DNA of 64,000 bases from Candidatus Chlorobium antarcticum (GTDB taxonomy: Bacteria > Bacteroidota > Chlorobiia > Chlorobiales > Chlorobiaceae): contig JAVCDF010000005.1 of NCBI GenBank assembly GCA_030765725.1, positions 1 to 64,000 on the forward strand. The letters are read 5' to 3'. A program made the translations under genes and the position numbers. The notes below the pieces were generated by a model. That model worked only from the letters and a program-made list of their open reading frames with translations. It had not been told where the DNA came from and ran no database searches. Positions 1-9,935 of the stretch are shown piece by piece (positions within the stretch are counted from its first letter, which is position 1; each line of letters begins with the position of its first letter).

Positions 1-616
1 CGATAAGGAGACCATGACCGCCTATGAAATCGGCGTGTTCAAGCAGTTCGGTGACAGGGTGTCACTTGATATCGCAGGATTCATCAACGATTACGACGAC
101 CTGATCGAGTCGGAAATCAATTCAGCGGCAAGTACCTTTGAATACAAGAACATCACCAAGGCAAGAATCTGGGGCATAGAAACAAATCTGAATGTGCGCC
201 CGGTTGATGATGTGAGCGTGAATCTCGCATACACTTACATGAATGCCAAGAACAAGTCCTACAAGGCCGGAGAAAGCGCAACAAACGACGCAAATCCCGA
301 TCCTGAATGGCTTCCCTACCGCCCCGAGCACACGGCATCTGCTGGTGTAACATGGAAAGCGACCAAAGCTCTCGGCCTGAATGTAAACGGACGGTATGTA
401 GGCAAGTACAAAGCGATCACCAACTTCACCAACACCGAGGGAACCGATTATCCCGGCGACTTCGTGGTGTTCAATCTTGGTGCGAAGTATAAAATCAACG
501 ACAACTTCACGACATCATTCCTCTGCAACAACCTGCTGAACAGGGAGTATGAAGAGGTCGTCTGGTTCCGCGCTCCGGGCCGCAGCTTCGTGGTGGGAGT
601 TGACTTTACATACTAA
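1..616 (+). CDS. TonB-dependent outer membrane receptor, C-terminal part
   Basis: Only the last ~205 codons lie in the window; the frame is open from base 2, so the gene starts upstream. The product would be a 22-stranded outer-membrane barrel for energised uptake of a siderophore, cobalamin or similar ligand. Visible features are alternating amphipathic strands typical of the TonB_dep_Rec barrel, a segment with [12 protein letters not shown] spacing common to late strands, a NLLNREYEE turn, and a terminal strand ending VGVDFTY, whose final aromatic residue is the usual outer-membrane assembly signal. The substrate cannot be deduced because the plug domain is outside the window. A strong terminator follows, so the gene ends its own transcript. 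Confidence 0.9.
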   Translation, partial: DKETMTAYEIGVFKQFGDRVSLDIAGFINDYDDLIESEINSAASTFEYKNITKARIWGIETNLNVRPVDDVSVNLAYTYMNAKNKSYKAGESATNDANPDPEWLPYRPEHTASAGVTWKATKALGLNVNGRYVGKYKAITNFTNTEGTDYPGDFVVFNLGAKYKINDNFTTSFLCNNLLNREYEEVVWFRAPGRSFVVGVDFTY

Positions 617-657
617 ACTCTGCATCAGGGGAACCGTAAGGGGCCCCGCGCAGTTCT

Positions 658-694
658 AAAAAGCCAGCCCTTCTCTTTGGAGGGCTGGCTTTTT
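658..694 (+). terminator. Rho-independent terminator after the TonB receptor
   Basis: A stem made of AAAGCCAGCCCT and AGGGCTGGCTTT encloses a short TCTCTTTGG-type loop and ends in a T run. It lies 42 bases after the receptor stop codon and before bchS. Confidence 0.85.
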
Positions 695-699
695 AACTG

Positions 700-728
700 T
701 TGGCAATCGTCACGGGATTTTGTTACAT
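700..728 (+). promoter_or_regulatory. Candidate sigma-70-like promoter for bchS
   Basis: TTGGCA at 700-705 matches the -35 consensus at five of six positions. A 17-base spacer separates it from TTACAT at 723-728, a weak -10. It sits between the upstream terminator and the bchS start at 778. The -10 match is poor, so this is a suggestion only. Confidence 0.3.
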
Positions 729-777
729 TTTACATTCCCGTAAATCCACATTCACAGCACATCTTCAGTTTATCTTT

Positions 778-3700
778 ATGCACGATAAAATCAGAATCGC
801 CGCTATTGTCGGGATGGAGCAATGCAACCTGCGGGTCTGGCGCGAAGTCAGTGAACAGATTTCCGCCCACGCAGAACTTACACAATGGACTGACCAGGAC
901 CTCGAACACCAGAACCCCGAAGCAGCCGAAGCAATCAAAAATGCTGACTGCGTTTTCACCACACTTATCCAGTTCAAGGGACAGGCTGACTGGCTTGAAG
1001 AACAGCTTGCGAAGTCGAAGGTGAAAACCATTTTCGCATACGAGTCGATGCCCGAGGTAATGCAGATGACGAAGGTGGGCAACTATGTGGTGTCTGGAGA
1101 CGGTGGCGGCATGCCCGACATTGTCAAGAAAGTTGCCAAAATGCTGGTGAAGGGACGCGATGAAGATGCGCTCTATGGCTACATGAAGCTGCTGAAGATC
1201 ATGCGGACCATGCTGCCGCTGATTCCAAAAAAAGCAAAGGATTTTAAAAACTGGATGCAGGTATACACCTACTGGATGCATCCGACCGCAGAGAACCTCG
1301 CCGGGATGTTCAACTACATCATGGCCGAGTACTTTGAAGTGAGCGTGAAGGCCGAGAAGGTGCAGGAAGTTCCCACCATGGGCTTCTACCACCCCGACGC
1401 TCCCGAATACCTGAAAGATTTGCACCAGTACGAAAAGTGGCTGCACAAACGCGACAAAGCCTCCGTAAAACGGCGCAACATCGCCATGCTGTTCTTCCGC
1501 AAGCACCTGCTTCAGGAAAAAGAATATATCGACAACACCATCCGCGCCATTGAGTCCCGCGGGCTCAACCCCCTACCGGTGTTCGTAATGGGTGTTGAAG
1601 GCCATGTAGCCGCAAGAGAGTGGTTCACCCACGCAAATGTGGACATGCTCATCAACATGATGGGATTCGGTTTTGTGGGCGGCCCTGCCGGTGCCACCAC
1701 CCCGGGAGCCTCAGCTGCTGCTCGCGACGAAATTCTCCACAAGATTGACGCACCCTATGTGGTTGCCCAGCCGCTCTTCATACAGGATATCAACTCCTGG
1801 AAGAAAGAGGGCGTGGTGCCGCTTCAGTCGGCCATGACCTACTCCCTGCCCGAAATGGATGGAGCAGTGTGCCCTGTGGTGCTCGGCGCCATCAAGGACG
1901 GCCGTCTGCACACAGTGCAGGACCGTCTCGACCGCCTCTCCCTTATTGCAAAGAAGTTCTCGGACCTCCGCCACATGCCCAACAGCGAGAAAAAAGTCGC
2001 CTTTGTGGTGTACGATTATCCTCCCGGAATGGGCAAAAAGGCAAGTGCCGCTCTGCTTGATGTCCCCAAGAGCATCTTCATCATGCTCCAGAAAATGAAG
2101 GCTGAGGGCTACAATGTCGGCGAACTGCCCGAATCGCCTGAAGCAATGCTTGAAATGCTCGACCGCGCCACCGATTATGAAATACAGGCGCACGAGCAGG
2201 ACAACTTCTCAATCGACCGCGAAGTGTTCAACCGCATCACCACAGACCGTGAGCGCGAGCGCATTGAAGGCCGCTGGAACGGTTTCCCGGGCGACATCGT
2301 CCCCGTCGGCACCGACAAAGTCTTTATTGGCGGTGTAGAGTTCGGCAATGTGTTTATTGGCGTGCAGCCCCGCCTCGGCATTCAGGGCGATCCCATGCGC
2401 CTGCTCTTCGACAAGGAGAACACACCGCACCACCAGTACATAGCCTTCTACCGCTGGATCAGCCGCGAGTTCGGAGCCAATGCAATGGTGCATGTAGGCA
2501 TGCACGGCACCGTGGAATGGATGCCCGGCCTGCAGCTTGGCGTCACCGGCGACTGCTGGCCCGATGCGCTGCTCGGCGAGGTTCCGCACTTCTACATATA
2601 CCCCATCAACAACCCGAGCGAGGCGAACATTGCCAAACGCCGCGGCTATGCGACCATGATTTCGCACAACATCCCCCCGCTTGCCCGTGCCGGCCTTTAC
2701 AAGGAGCTGCCCGCATTCAAGGAGATGCTGAACGACTACCGCGAGCGCGGTCTGGAAAAAATTGTTGATGTTGAAATGGAAGAAGCCATTATCGACAAGG
2801 CACAGCAGCTCAACCTCACCGACGACTGCCCGAGAATTGAGGGTGAAGCGTTCCAAGAGTACATCAGCCGCCTCTACACCTACATGATGGAGCTTGAGGG
2901 CCGACTGATATCCAACTCGCTGCATGTGTTCGGTGAAACACCCAAGCTTGACACACAGGTAACCACCATCACCGAGTACCTGAAGGTGCGCGGCAATGAG
3001 AGGTCACTTCCCTCCATCATTCTCAGTGCCATTGGTGAAAACGGGACCTACGCCGACTACGCAACCCTTGCCACCCGCGCAAGGAAAGGCGAAGAGGCTG
3101 CCATGAAGGTACGCGAAACCGTGGACGGCCACACCCGCGACTTCATTGCTGAAACCATTTTCAAAAATGGCAATCCGGCAACCGTGTTCAATACCCTGAC
3201 AGGTGGAGCCAAAGTGACCAAAGAGATGGCCGAAGCCATGAACGAGTCGCTGAAAGAGGGACTGGCCATGAAGAACGCCCTTGAGGACAACGACAATGAG
3301 ATGAAGAGCTTCCTCCATGCCCTTTCCGGAGGCTACCTTCCCTCCGGCCCTGGAGGCGACCTTGTGCGCGACGGAGCAGGCATTCTGCCGACCGGCCGCA
3401 ACATTCACGCCATTGACCCCTGGCGTATCCCTTCCGAACTGGCGTTCAAGCGCGGCAAGCAGATTGCCGACAGCATCATAGCCCGCCATACGGAAGAGAA
3501 CAACGGCGAATATCCAGAAAGCATTGCCCAGGTACTCTGGGGCCTCGACACCATCAAGAGCAAGGGTGAAGCGGTCGCAGTCATCATCCACCTGATGGGC
3601 GCCGCACCAGCCTACGACGCGCAGGGCAAAATCAGCCACTACGCCCTCATTCCTCTTGAAAAGCTCGGACGGCCCAGAATTGATGTGCTCATCCAGATCA

Positions 3701-4581
3701 GCTCCATCTTCCGCGACACCTTCGGCGTGCTGGTAGACCATCTCGACAAGCTGGTGAAAGATGCAGCCAAAGCGGATGAGACGCATGAGATGAACCACAT
3801 CAAAAAGCATGTGGACATTGCCATGGAGAACGGCGCTGACTTCGAAGCAGCAACCTCGCGCCTCTTCACACAGGCTCCCGGCTCATACGGTTCACAGGTA
3901 GAGGAACTGGTTGAGGATTCAGCGTGGGAAACAGAGCAGGACCTCGACGACATGTTTGTCAAACGCACCGGCTTCGCCTATGGCGGCAACCGCTACGGCG
4001 ACCAGCAGACCGAGATCCTCAAAGGGCTTCTCGGAACAGTGGACCGCGTGGTACAGCAGGTCGACTCCGCAGAGTTCGGCATTTCCGACATCGACCGTTA
4101 CTTCTCATCCTCCGGAGCGCTGCAGCTCTCCGCCCGCCGCCGTAACCCCAAGGGCGACAATGTAAAGCTCAACTATGTGGAGACCTTCACTGCCGATGTG
4201 AAGATTGACGACGCCGACAAGGCGCTGAAGGTGGAGTTCCGTACCAAACTGCTCAACCCGAAATGGTTTGACACCATGCTGGAGCAGGGCCACAGCGGCG
4301 CAGCGGAAATCAGCAACCGATTCACCTACATGCTCGGCTGGGACGCCGTTACCAAAGGCGTGGATGACTGGGTTTACAAAGAAGCCGCCGAAACTTACGC
4401 CTTCGACCCAAAAATGCGCGACCGCCTTATGAAGGCAAACCCCAAGGCGTTCAAGAACATTGTGGGCCGCATGCTTGAGGCCAGCGGACGCGGCATGTGG
4501 AACGCGGACCCCGACATGATCGACAAGCTTCAGGAAATCTACAGCGATCTTGAAGACCGTCTTGAAGGCATTGAGGTCTGA
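778..4581 (+). CDS. bchS: Magnesium chelatase H-type subunit, BchS paralogue
   Basis: This is a 1267-residue large subunit of the cobaltochelatase/Mg-chelatase family, which binds protoporphyrin IX and receives Mg2+ with the help of the BchI and BchD ATPase subunits. An N-terminal receiver-like domain (about residues 1-165) is followed by the CobN/Mg-chelatase domain, which runs to the C-terminus. The family signature HVGMHGTVEWMPG begins near residue 572. The start at 778 (MHDKIRIAAIVG) is chosen over an upstream in-frame TTG at 700, which falls in the likely promoter. Green sulfur bacteria carry three H paralogues, BchH, BchS and BchT. The name bchS rests on remembered synteny in Chlorobaculum tepidum, where bchS lies just upstream of bchH-bchM-bchE; the family assignment is secure, the exact paralogue less so. 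Confidence 0.85.
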   Translation: MHDKIRIAAIVGMEQCNLRVWREVSEQISAHAELTQWTDQDLEHQNPEAAEAIKNADCVFTTLIQFKGQADWLEEQLAKSKVKTIFAYESMPEVMQMTKVGNYVVSGDGGGMPDIVKKVAKMLVKGRDEDALYGYMKLLKIMRTMLPLIPKKAKDFKNWMQVYTYWMHPTAENLAGMFNYIMAEYFEVSVKAEKVQEVPTMGFYHPDAPEYLKDLHQYEKWLHKRDKASVKRRNIAMLFFRKHLLQEKEYIDNTIRAIESRGLNPLPVFVMGVEGHVAAREWFTHANVDMLINMMGFGFVGGPAGATTPGASAAARDEILHKIDAPYVVAQPLFIQDINSWKKEGVVPLQSAMTYSLPEMDGAVCPVVLGAIKDGRLHTVQDRLDRLSLIAKKFSDLRHMPNSEKKVAFVVYDYPPGMGKKASAALLDVPKSIFIMLQKMKAEGYNVGELPESPEAMLEMLDRATDYEIQAHEQDNFSIDREVFNRITTDRERERIEGRWNGFPGDIVPVGTDKVFIGGVEFGNVFIGVQPRLGIQGDPMRLLFDKENTPHHQYIAFYRWISREFGANAMVHVGMHGTVEWMPGLQLGVTGDCWPDALLGEVPHFYIYPINNPSEANIAKRRGYATMISHNIPPLARAGLYKELPAFKEMLNDYRERGLEKIVDVEMEEAIIDKAQQLNLTDDCPRIEGEAFQEYISRLYTYMMELEGRLISNSLHVFGETPKLDTQVTTITEYLKVRGNERSLPSIILSAIGENGTYADYATLATRARKGEEAAMKVRETVDGHTRDFIAETIFKNGNPATVFNTLTGGAKVTKEMAEAMNESLKEGLAMKNALEDNDNEMKSFLHALSGGYLPSGPGGDLVRDGAGILPTGRNIHAIDPWRIPSELAFKRGKQIADSIIARHTEENNGEYPESIAQVLWGLDTIKSKGEAVAVIIHLMGAAPAYDAQGKISHYALIPLEKLGRPRIDVLIQISSIFRDTFGVLVDHLDKLVKDAAKADETHEMNHIKKHVDIAMENGADFEAATSRLFTQAPGSYGSQVEELVEDSAWETEQDLDDMFVKRTGFAYGGNRYGDQQTEILKGLLGTVDRVVQQVDSAEFGISDIDRYFSSSGALQLSARRRNPKGDNVKLNYVETFTADVKIDDADKALKVEFRTKLLNPKWFDTMLEQGHSGAAEISNRFTYMLGWDAVTKGVDDWVYKEAAETYAFDPKMRDRLMKANPKAFKNIVGRMLEASGRGMWNADPDMIDKLQEIYSDLEDRLEGIEV

Positions 4582-4616
4582 ACGAAAGGTACTCTCATAT
4601 GAGAAGCGAGCCATAA

Positions 4617-4647
4617 CGAAAAGCACGGTCCACAGCCGTGCTTTTCG
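4617..4647 (+). terminator. Terminator-like hairpin after bchS
   Basis: The perfect 12-bp stem CGAAAAGCACGG / CCGTGCTTTTCG has a 7-base loop and lies 36 bases after the bchS stop. The T residues are inside the descending arm and no long T tail follows, so termination may be partial. Confidence 0.6.
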
Positions 4648-4692
4648 CATTTCATGATCCGTTTGATATATTTCAGTCAAACTTGGGCACAA

Positions 4693-5115
4693 ATGAGGGA
4701 ACACAGCACCACCATATTCCGCCGCTTCTGGCGACTCGTTGAGGTACTGCTCTTCTTTGTAGTTTCCGTTGTCGGGTTTGCGCTGATCGGAAAAACCTCA
4801 TCGCTCGCCAGCAAAGCCAAGGAGAGATCCCGAACCCATACAGCCGCACCGCCTCAAACATCATGGGAAAATACAGTCGCGTTTTTTCTCAGCGGGAATA
4901 CGACCGTCCTGCAGCTCATCACCGGCACAAAGTCCCACAGGGCAGATAACACACAAAGCGCCACACACCGCGCACCGCATTTTCCGCAGACAGTTCTCTC
5001 ATTGCCGCAATACATGAACGAAGCATATGCAACAGCCTTCAGAACGCTGCTCTCGCATAACGCCACGCTCCAGCCCCGAAGCCTCTTTCAGCAAAGCCCC
5101 GTGCTTTTGATCTGA
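4693..5115 (+). CDS. Small hypothetical membrane protein between bchS and bchH
   Basis: An open frame of 140 codons fills the gap between the two Mg-chelatase H genes. The predicted protein starts MREHSTTIFRRFW, has one hydrophobic helix at about residues 16-34 (VEVLLFFVVSVVGFALIG) after a basic N-terminus, and then a polar Ser/Thr/Ala-rich tail without cysteines or recognisable motifs. Codon use resembles the neighbours. No strong Shine-Dalgarno is seen, and an in-frame ATG at 4654 is an alternative start, but it lies almost on the terminator-like hairpin. I do not recognise a family. Its position suggests a link to bacteriochlorophyll synthesis, but this is inference and the ORF could be non-coding. 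Confidence 0.5.
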   Translation: MREHSTTIFRRFWRLVEVLLFFVVSVVGFALIGKTSSLASKAKERSRTHTAAPPQTSWENTVAFFLSGNTTVLQLITGTKSHRADNTQSATHRAPHFPQTVLSLPQYMNEAYATAFRTLLSHNATLQPRSLFQQSPVLLI

Positions 5116-5210
5116 TACCCAATCTCCTCTCTCCGCTGTATTCCAACATCATCCAAGCCGACAGAACCGGTTTCTGACGGCACCCATTTTTTTGACAGGC
5201 TGTGCACCCT

Positions 5211-8200
5211 ATGCATTTTGTGTTCCTGACCATGGAGGCCACCAACAACAGCGCACTGAAAGCTGCAGCCGCTGCATTGAATGCACGGCACGGCACCGGC
5301 CTGGAGGTATCGATCTTCAGCCTTGGCCTCCATAACAGCCCGGAGCTCTGGAACACCCTTTCCACTGCACTGCCCGCCGCCGACTTTGTTTTCGGCTCCA
5401 TGCTCTTCAGCGAAGAGATTGTACGGCCGCTTGAAAAGCTTCTCCAGCCGCTCACCTGCCCGGTATGCATGATTACCAGCAATCCGGCGCTGGTCAACGA
5501 AACTCGGCTCGGCAAATTCTCACTCAGGAAAGCAAAAGAAGAGGAGAGTAGCCCTCCCGGATTATTCCGCCAGTGGACCGCAAAGCTCAAGCCAAAACAC
5601 AGCCATGGGGAGAGCCAGCGGCAGCTGTCGCTTGTACGCAACCTCAGCAAGGTGATGAAGCACATCCCGGGACGGGCGCGCGACATCCATACCTTTATTG
5701 CCGCGCACCAGTTCTGGCTCAACGGCTCAAGAGAAAACATGGAGCGCTTTCTCGCTCTGCTTGTTGACCGTTACGCAGAGGGCTGGAAAGGGAAACTGCC
5801 GCAGGAAGATCCGATTTTCTACCCCGATGCCGCACTCTGGCACCCCGCTGCGGAACAAGAGTTTCTCACCGCTGCCGACTTCCTGAAGTGGCAGAAAAAA
5901 CAGAAACGCAATTTCACCAAAGGGCCGGTCGCCATTCTTGCCATGCGTTCCACTGTTTTGAGCACCAACATGGACCATCTCAAAGCCCTCGTTGAAGCAT
6001 TTGAAGCGAAAGGCATACAAACCTGCCTTGCCTACAGCGGGGGGCTCGACTGCCGACCAGCCATCCGCCAGTTCTTTAATCCCGAGGTTCCGGACTCCAT
6101 CCGCCCTGCCCTGCTCCTCAACGCAACCGGTTTTTCGCTTGTTGGCGGCCCTGCCGAAAACAAGGCCTCCGAAGCCGTAGCAATGCTGAAGGAGCTCAAC
6201 CTGCCCTGCATCAACCTCATTCCTCTTTCGTTCCAGCCCATTGAACAATGGAAGAACGGCAACCTCGGGCTCACCCCCCTGCAGACAGCCCTCTCCATAG
6301 CAGTGCCAGAGCTGGACGGGACCATTGAACCACAGGTATACGCCGGAACTGCCAAAGCCAGCGACCGTTCCATCCCCCTTGAACCCGAAATCCGCTCCAT
6401 CTCCTCAAGGGTAGAACGGTTCCTCCAGCTGAAAGCAAAACCAGTTGAAGAGAAACAGATTGCCATTATCCTCTTCAACTTCCCGCCCAACCTCGGCAAC
6501 GCGGGCACGGCGGCTTTTCTCAATGTATTTGAAAGCCTGCACCGACTCCTTCTGGAAATGAAGGCTGCCGGCTACACGGTGGAAGTGCCCGATACAACCG
6601 AAGCACTCAGGGAAAAGCTGCTTAAGGGAAACTGGCTAGCGTACGGAACCGACGGCAATGTTGGCGGGCTGCTGCCAGTTGAGGACTACCGGAAACACTT
6701 CCCGGCCTACACGGAAATGGAGCCCTTCTGGGGGGATGCCCCGGGAGAGATTCTCAACGACCGGAAAAACTTTCACATTCTCGGATGCCAGCTGGGCAAC
6801 ATTTTCATCGGCCAGCAGCCCTCCTTCGGTTACGAACGGGACCCCATGCGGCTTTTGATGGCCAAAGACGCTTCTCCCAACCATGCATTCGCCGCCTTCT
6901 ACACATGGCTTGAGCACAGCTTCCAGGCCGACGCGGTGGTTCATTTCGGAACCCACGGGGCGCTTGAGTTCATGCCGGGTAAACAGACAGGTCTCTCCGC
7001 CTCATGCTGGCCGAAACGGCTCATCGGCTCTCTGCCAAACTTCTACTGCTACTCCGTCAACAACCCGAGCGAAGGGGCCATAGCCCGTCGGAGGGGGCTT
7101 GCCACACTCATCAGCTACCTTGCCCCTCCCCTTGAGCAGGCAGGCCTTTACAAAGACCTCCGCAAGCTCCACGACCTCATTTCCGCATGGCGCGCCAACC
7201 CGTCAGAAGAACTGGCCATTGAAATCAGGGAGCTCGCCGCACTGGTAGAAATAGAAGGCGGCAAGGCGGACGAGGCCGATGAAACCTTCATCACGCGGCT
7301 CAACGCCGAACTCTACCAGATTGAGGAGCGCATGATTCCTCTCGGCCTCCATATAATGGGAGAGGCACCACCGCCTAACAGCCTCAGCGACCATCTTGCC
7401 CTTATTGCCTCGCACTCAAGGCCGGAACTCGATGGAAAATCACTGCCAGAAGCCATTGCCGACCATCTGCAGAAAAACTTCAGCCAGCTTGAGCAAGAAA
7501 TGCCGCATGAGCGTAAGGCACAGGAAGCGTGGCAGGAGATTGCCGCCATAAGCCACGAAGCTGTACGCCGCTTCACAGGTCGACTCCATGAAACTGCCAA
7601 CAGCAGCAGCGTCTCAATGAGACGGCTTCTTGAGGGCAGCCTTCCGGTCCGAATTTCCGAAGCAGACCAGTATCTGCAGGAAAAAGCCGGAATGAAACCG
7701 CAGGAACTCCAGCGCCTCTGGAACTTCCTTCAGCAGATCATGGTGAACCTTGCTGACAATCCCGAACTGCGAGCCGTGCTCAATGCCCTGGAAGGGCACT
7801 ACACCCTCCCCTCGCCCGGCAACGATCTTGTACGAAATCCCGAAATTGTCCCCACAGGCAGGAACATCCACAGCCTCGACCCCTACAGCATGCCCTCCCC
7901 TGGTGCGGTAAAAGCAGGACAGCGCTCAGCCGAAGCCCTGATTGAAGCATACCGCAAAGAGAACGGCGACTTCCCCCGCTCCATAGCACTTGTACTCTGG
8001 GGAACGGACAACCTGAAAAGCGAAGGCGAAGGGGTAGCCCAGGCGCTTGCTCTTTTAGGCGCACGCACCAAAACCGATGAGCTCGGCAAAATTGCCGATG
8101 TGGAACTCATTCCGCTCAAGGAACTCGGCCGCCCCCGCATTGACACGGTTATGACCATCAGCGGCATTTTCCGCGATCTGCTCTCCCTGCAGGTTCGCCT

Positions 8201-9062
8201 TCTCGACCGAGCAGCACGAATGGCCGCCGCAGCCGACGAACCCCCGGAGATAAACTTTTTGCGTCAGCATGTGCTTGCCGAAATGCAGGAGAAGAACTGC
8301 CCGTTTGATGAGGCCTCGAACAGGGTATACTCAAACGCACCGGGAAGCTACGGCGCCAATGTCAACCATCTGGTGGAAAGCAGCTCATGGGAGGACGAAC
8401 AGGAACTTGCCGATGCCTTCACCAGCAGAAAAGGTTTTGCCGTAACTGCAGCAGGAGAATGGCAGGAATGCCCCGATGCGCTTCGTTCCGCCCTGAAGCA
8501 TGTCAACCTGGCATACCAGAATATTGACAGCGCTGAAATCGGCATTTCGGATATTGACCATTATTATGAGTATCTTGGCGGAGTTTCTAAATCAGTTGAG
8601 CGGATTGCAGGCACCCGTCCAGGCGTCATGGTTGGCGACAGCACAGGCCTCGGAGGACGGCAGAGAATAAGCTCACTGGAAAAAATGGTCTCTCTTGAAG
8701 CGCGAACAAAACTGCTCAATCCGAAATGGTATGACGCCATGCTGGAGCAGGGCTATGAAGGGGTCCGTGAAATTGAGGCACATCTTGGCAATACCTATGG
8801 ATGGAGCGCCACCGCCTCGGCAGTGCAGAACTGGACTTACCGCCAGTTCAACGAAACATATCTGCAGGACAAAGAGATGCTGGAACGGTTGCGGAAACTG
8901 AACCCATATGCAACCATTTCCATGACACGGCGGCTTCTTGAAGCAAACTCCCGCGGGTTCTGGGAAACCGACGAAGGCACGCTGGAAGAGCTCCGGGAAC
9001 TTTACGCAGATCTGGAATCGCGCATTGAAGGCATCGGGGCTTCTGAACAGGAAGGAAATTGA
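5211..9062 (+). CDS. bchH: Magnesium chelatase subunit H
   Basis: This 1283-residue protein catalyses, with BchI and BchD, ATP-driven insertion of Mg2+ into protoporphyrin IX, the first committed step of bacteriochlorophyll synthesis. The N-terminus ([19 protein letters not shown]) resembles the receiver-like domain of canonical BchH/ChlH proteins. The CobN/Mg-chelatase domain follows, with [13 protein letters not shown] beginning near residue 578. ATG 5211 is taken as the start; a GTG at 5202 is in frame and equally possible. It is followed immediately by bchM and bchE, the next two enzymes of the pathway, which supports bchH rather than bchS or bchT. It is clearly homologous along its whole length to the upstream gene at 778-4581 but well diverged, so this is an old duplication. 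Confidence 0.92.
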   Translation: MHFVFLTMEATNNSALKAAAAALNARHGTGLEVSIFSLGLHNSPELWNTLSTALPAADFVFGSMLFSEEIVRPLEKLLQPLTCPVCMITSNPALVNETRLGKFSLRKAKEEESSPPGLFRQWTAKLKPKHSHGESQRQLSLVRNLSKVMKHIPGRARDIHTFIAAHQFWLNGSRENMERFLALLVDRYAEGWKGKLPQEDPIFYPDAALWHPAAEQEFLTAADFLKWQKKQKRNFTKGPVAILAMRSTVLSTNMDHLKALVEAFEAKGIQTCLAYSGGLDCRPAIRQFFNPEVPDSIRPALLLNATGFSLVGGPAENKASEAVAMLKELNLPCINLIPLSFQPIEQWKNGNLGLTPLQTALSIAVPELDGTIEPQVYAGTAKASDRSIPLEPEIRSISSRVERFLQLKAKPVEEKQIAIILFNFPPNLGNAGTAAFLNVFESLHRLLLEMKAAGYTVEVPDTTEALREKLLKGNWLAYGTDGNVGGLLPVEDYRKHFPAYTEMEPFWGDAPGEILNDRKNFHILGCQLGNIFIGQQPSFGYERDPMRLLMAKDASPNHAFAAFYTWLEHSFQADAVVHFGTHGALEFMPGKQTGLSASCWPKRLIGSLPNFYCYSVNNPSEGAIARRRGLATLISYLAPPLEQAGLYKDLRKLHDLISAWRANPSEELAIEIRELAALVEIEGGKADEADETFITRLNAELYQIEERMIPLGLHIMGEAPPPNSLSDHLALIASHSRPELDGKSLPEAIADHLQKNFSQLEQEMPHERKAQEAWQEIAAISHEAVRRFTGRLHETANSSSVSMRRLLEGSLPVRISEADQYLQEKAGMKPQELQRLWNFLQQIMVNLADNPELRAVLNALEGHYTLPSPGNDLVRNPEIVPTGRNIHSLDPYSMPSPGAVKAGQRSAEALIEAYRKENGDFPRSIALVLWGTDNLKSEGEGVAQALALLGARTKTDELGKIADVELIPLKELGRPRIDTVMTISGIFRDLLSLQVRLLDRAARMAAAADEPPEINFLRQHVLAEMQEKNCPFDEASNRVYSNAPGSYGANVNHLVESSSWEDEQELADAFTSRKGFAVTAAGEWQECPDALRSALKHVNLAYQNIDSAEIGISDIDHYYEYLGGVSKSVERIAGTRPGVMVGDSTGLGGRQRISSLEKMVSLEARTKLLNPKWYDAMLEQGYEGVREIEAHLGNTYGWSATASAVQNWTYRQFNETYLQDKEMLERLRKLNPYATISMTRRLLEANSRGFWETDEGTLEELRELYADLESRIEGIGASEQEGN

Positions 9063-9097
9063 CAGCGAAAGACAACCAAACCAGTAACACCTCTATC

Positions 9098-9796
9098 ATG
9101 AGCAGTTCCTCATTCAACACCGAAGAACACAAATCCATGCTCCGCTCCTACTTCAACGGCCAGGGCTACCAGCGCTGGGCATCGATTTACGGAAACGACA
9201 AACTCTCCACCGTCCGCAACACAGTCCGCGAAGGCCACGCAGTCATGATGGATAAAGCCTTCGAGTGGATTGAGCAGCTCAAGCTCCCGAAAGGGTCGCT
9301 CGTTCTCGACGCCGGATGCGGCACGGGGCTTTTCACCATTAGGATAGCAAAAGCCGGTTACAAGGTGAAAGCAGCTGATATCGCTTCACAGATGGTGGAA
9401 AAAACCAAAGCTGACGCCACCGCTGCGGGGGTTGCCGACAGAATTGAGTTTGAAGTCAACTCAATTGAATCGGTCAGCGGCTCGTTTGACGCAGTCGTAT
9501 GCTTTGATGTGCTCATCCACTACCCAAGCGAAGGATTTGCCCATGCATTCGCCAACCTCTCAAGCCTCACAAAAGGGCCGGTCATTTTCACCTATGCCCC
9601 ATACAACAAAATTCTTGCCTTCCAGCACTGGCTGGGCGGATTCTTCCCGAAAAAAGAGCGCCGCACCACAATTCAGATGATCCGCGATTCGGAAATGGAA
9701 AAAGCCATGCAGGCGGCAGGCATGCGGATTGAAAAACGGGAAAAAATCAGCTTCGGCTTTTACCACACCATGCTCATGCACGCATCGCACCAGTAG
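9098..9796 (+). CDS. bchM: Mg-protoporphyrin IX O-methyltransferase
   Basis: The 232-residue class I SAM-dependent methyltransferase transfers a methyl group to the C13 propionate of Mg-protoporphyrin IX, forming the monomethyl ester used by BchE. SAM motif I is VLDAGCGTG near residues 69-77, followed by an acidic motif II (AADIA). The N-terminal [19 protein letters not shown] is typical of BchM. ATG 9098 is given as the start. A TTG at 9059 overlaps the bchH stop and has GGAAGGA just upstream, so a longer, translationally coupled form is possible. It lies between bchH and bchE in one unit. Confidence 0.93.
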   Translation: MSSSSFNTEEHKSMLRSYFNGQGYQRWASIYGNDKLSTVRNTVREGHAVMMDKAFEWIEQLKLPKGSLVLDAGCGTGLFTIRIAKAGYKVKAADIASQMVEKTKADATAAGVADRIEFEVNSIESVSGSFDAVVCFDVLIHYPSEGFAHAFANLSSLTKGPVIFTYAPYNKILAFQHWLGGFFPKKERRTTIQMIRDSEMEKAMQAAGMRIEKREKISFGFYHTMLMHASHQ

Positions 9797-9859
9797 CAAA
9801 CAAAAGCCTCACGCGTTTTCAGGAAATAAATTGTAAATTAGTTACTCAAAGGTTTTTTT

Positions 9860-9883
9860 CTGCCGAAAAATGACAATCGGCAG
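9860..9883 (+). other. Hairpin in the leader between bchM and bchE
   Basis: A 7-bp stem, CTGCCGA / TCGGCAG, with a 10-base loop lies 53 bases before the bchE start. No T tract follows on either strand, so it does not look like a terminator. It could be an mRNA processing or stability element between bchM and bchE. Confidence 0.3.
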
Positions 9884-9935
9884 GCGCAGATCAGCACCGC
9901 TTTCGTAACAACATATATCTGGAGGGTGGATACCG

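Noticed and set aside
700-777. TTG 700 as the bchS start
   Set aside because: It would add 26 residues unlike the family N-terminus and would lie within the probable promoter region; ATG 778 is the better start.
9860-9883. Hairpin before bchE considered as a terminator
   Set aside because: No T tract follows on either strand and it lies inside the bchM-bchE unit; kept only as a possible leader element.
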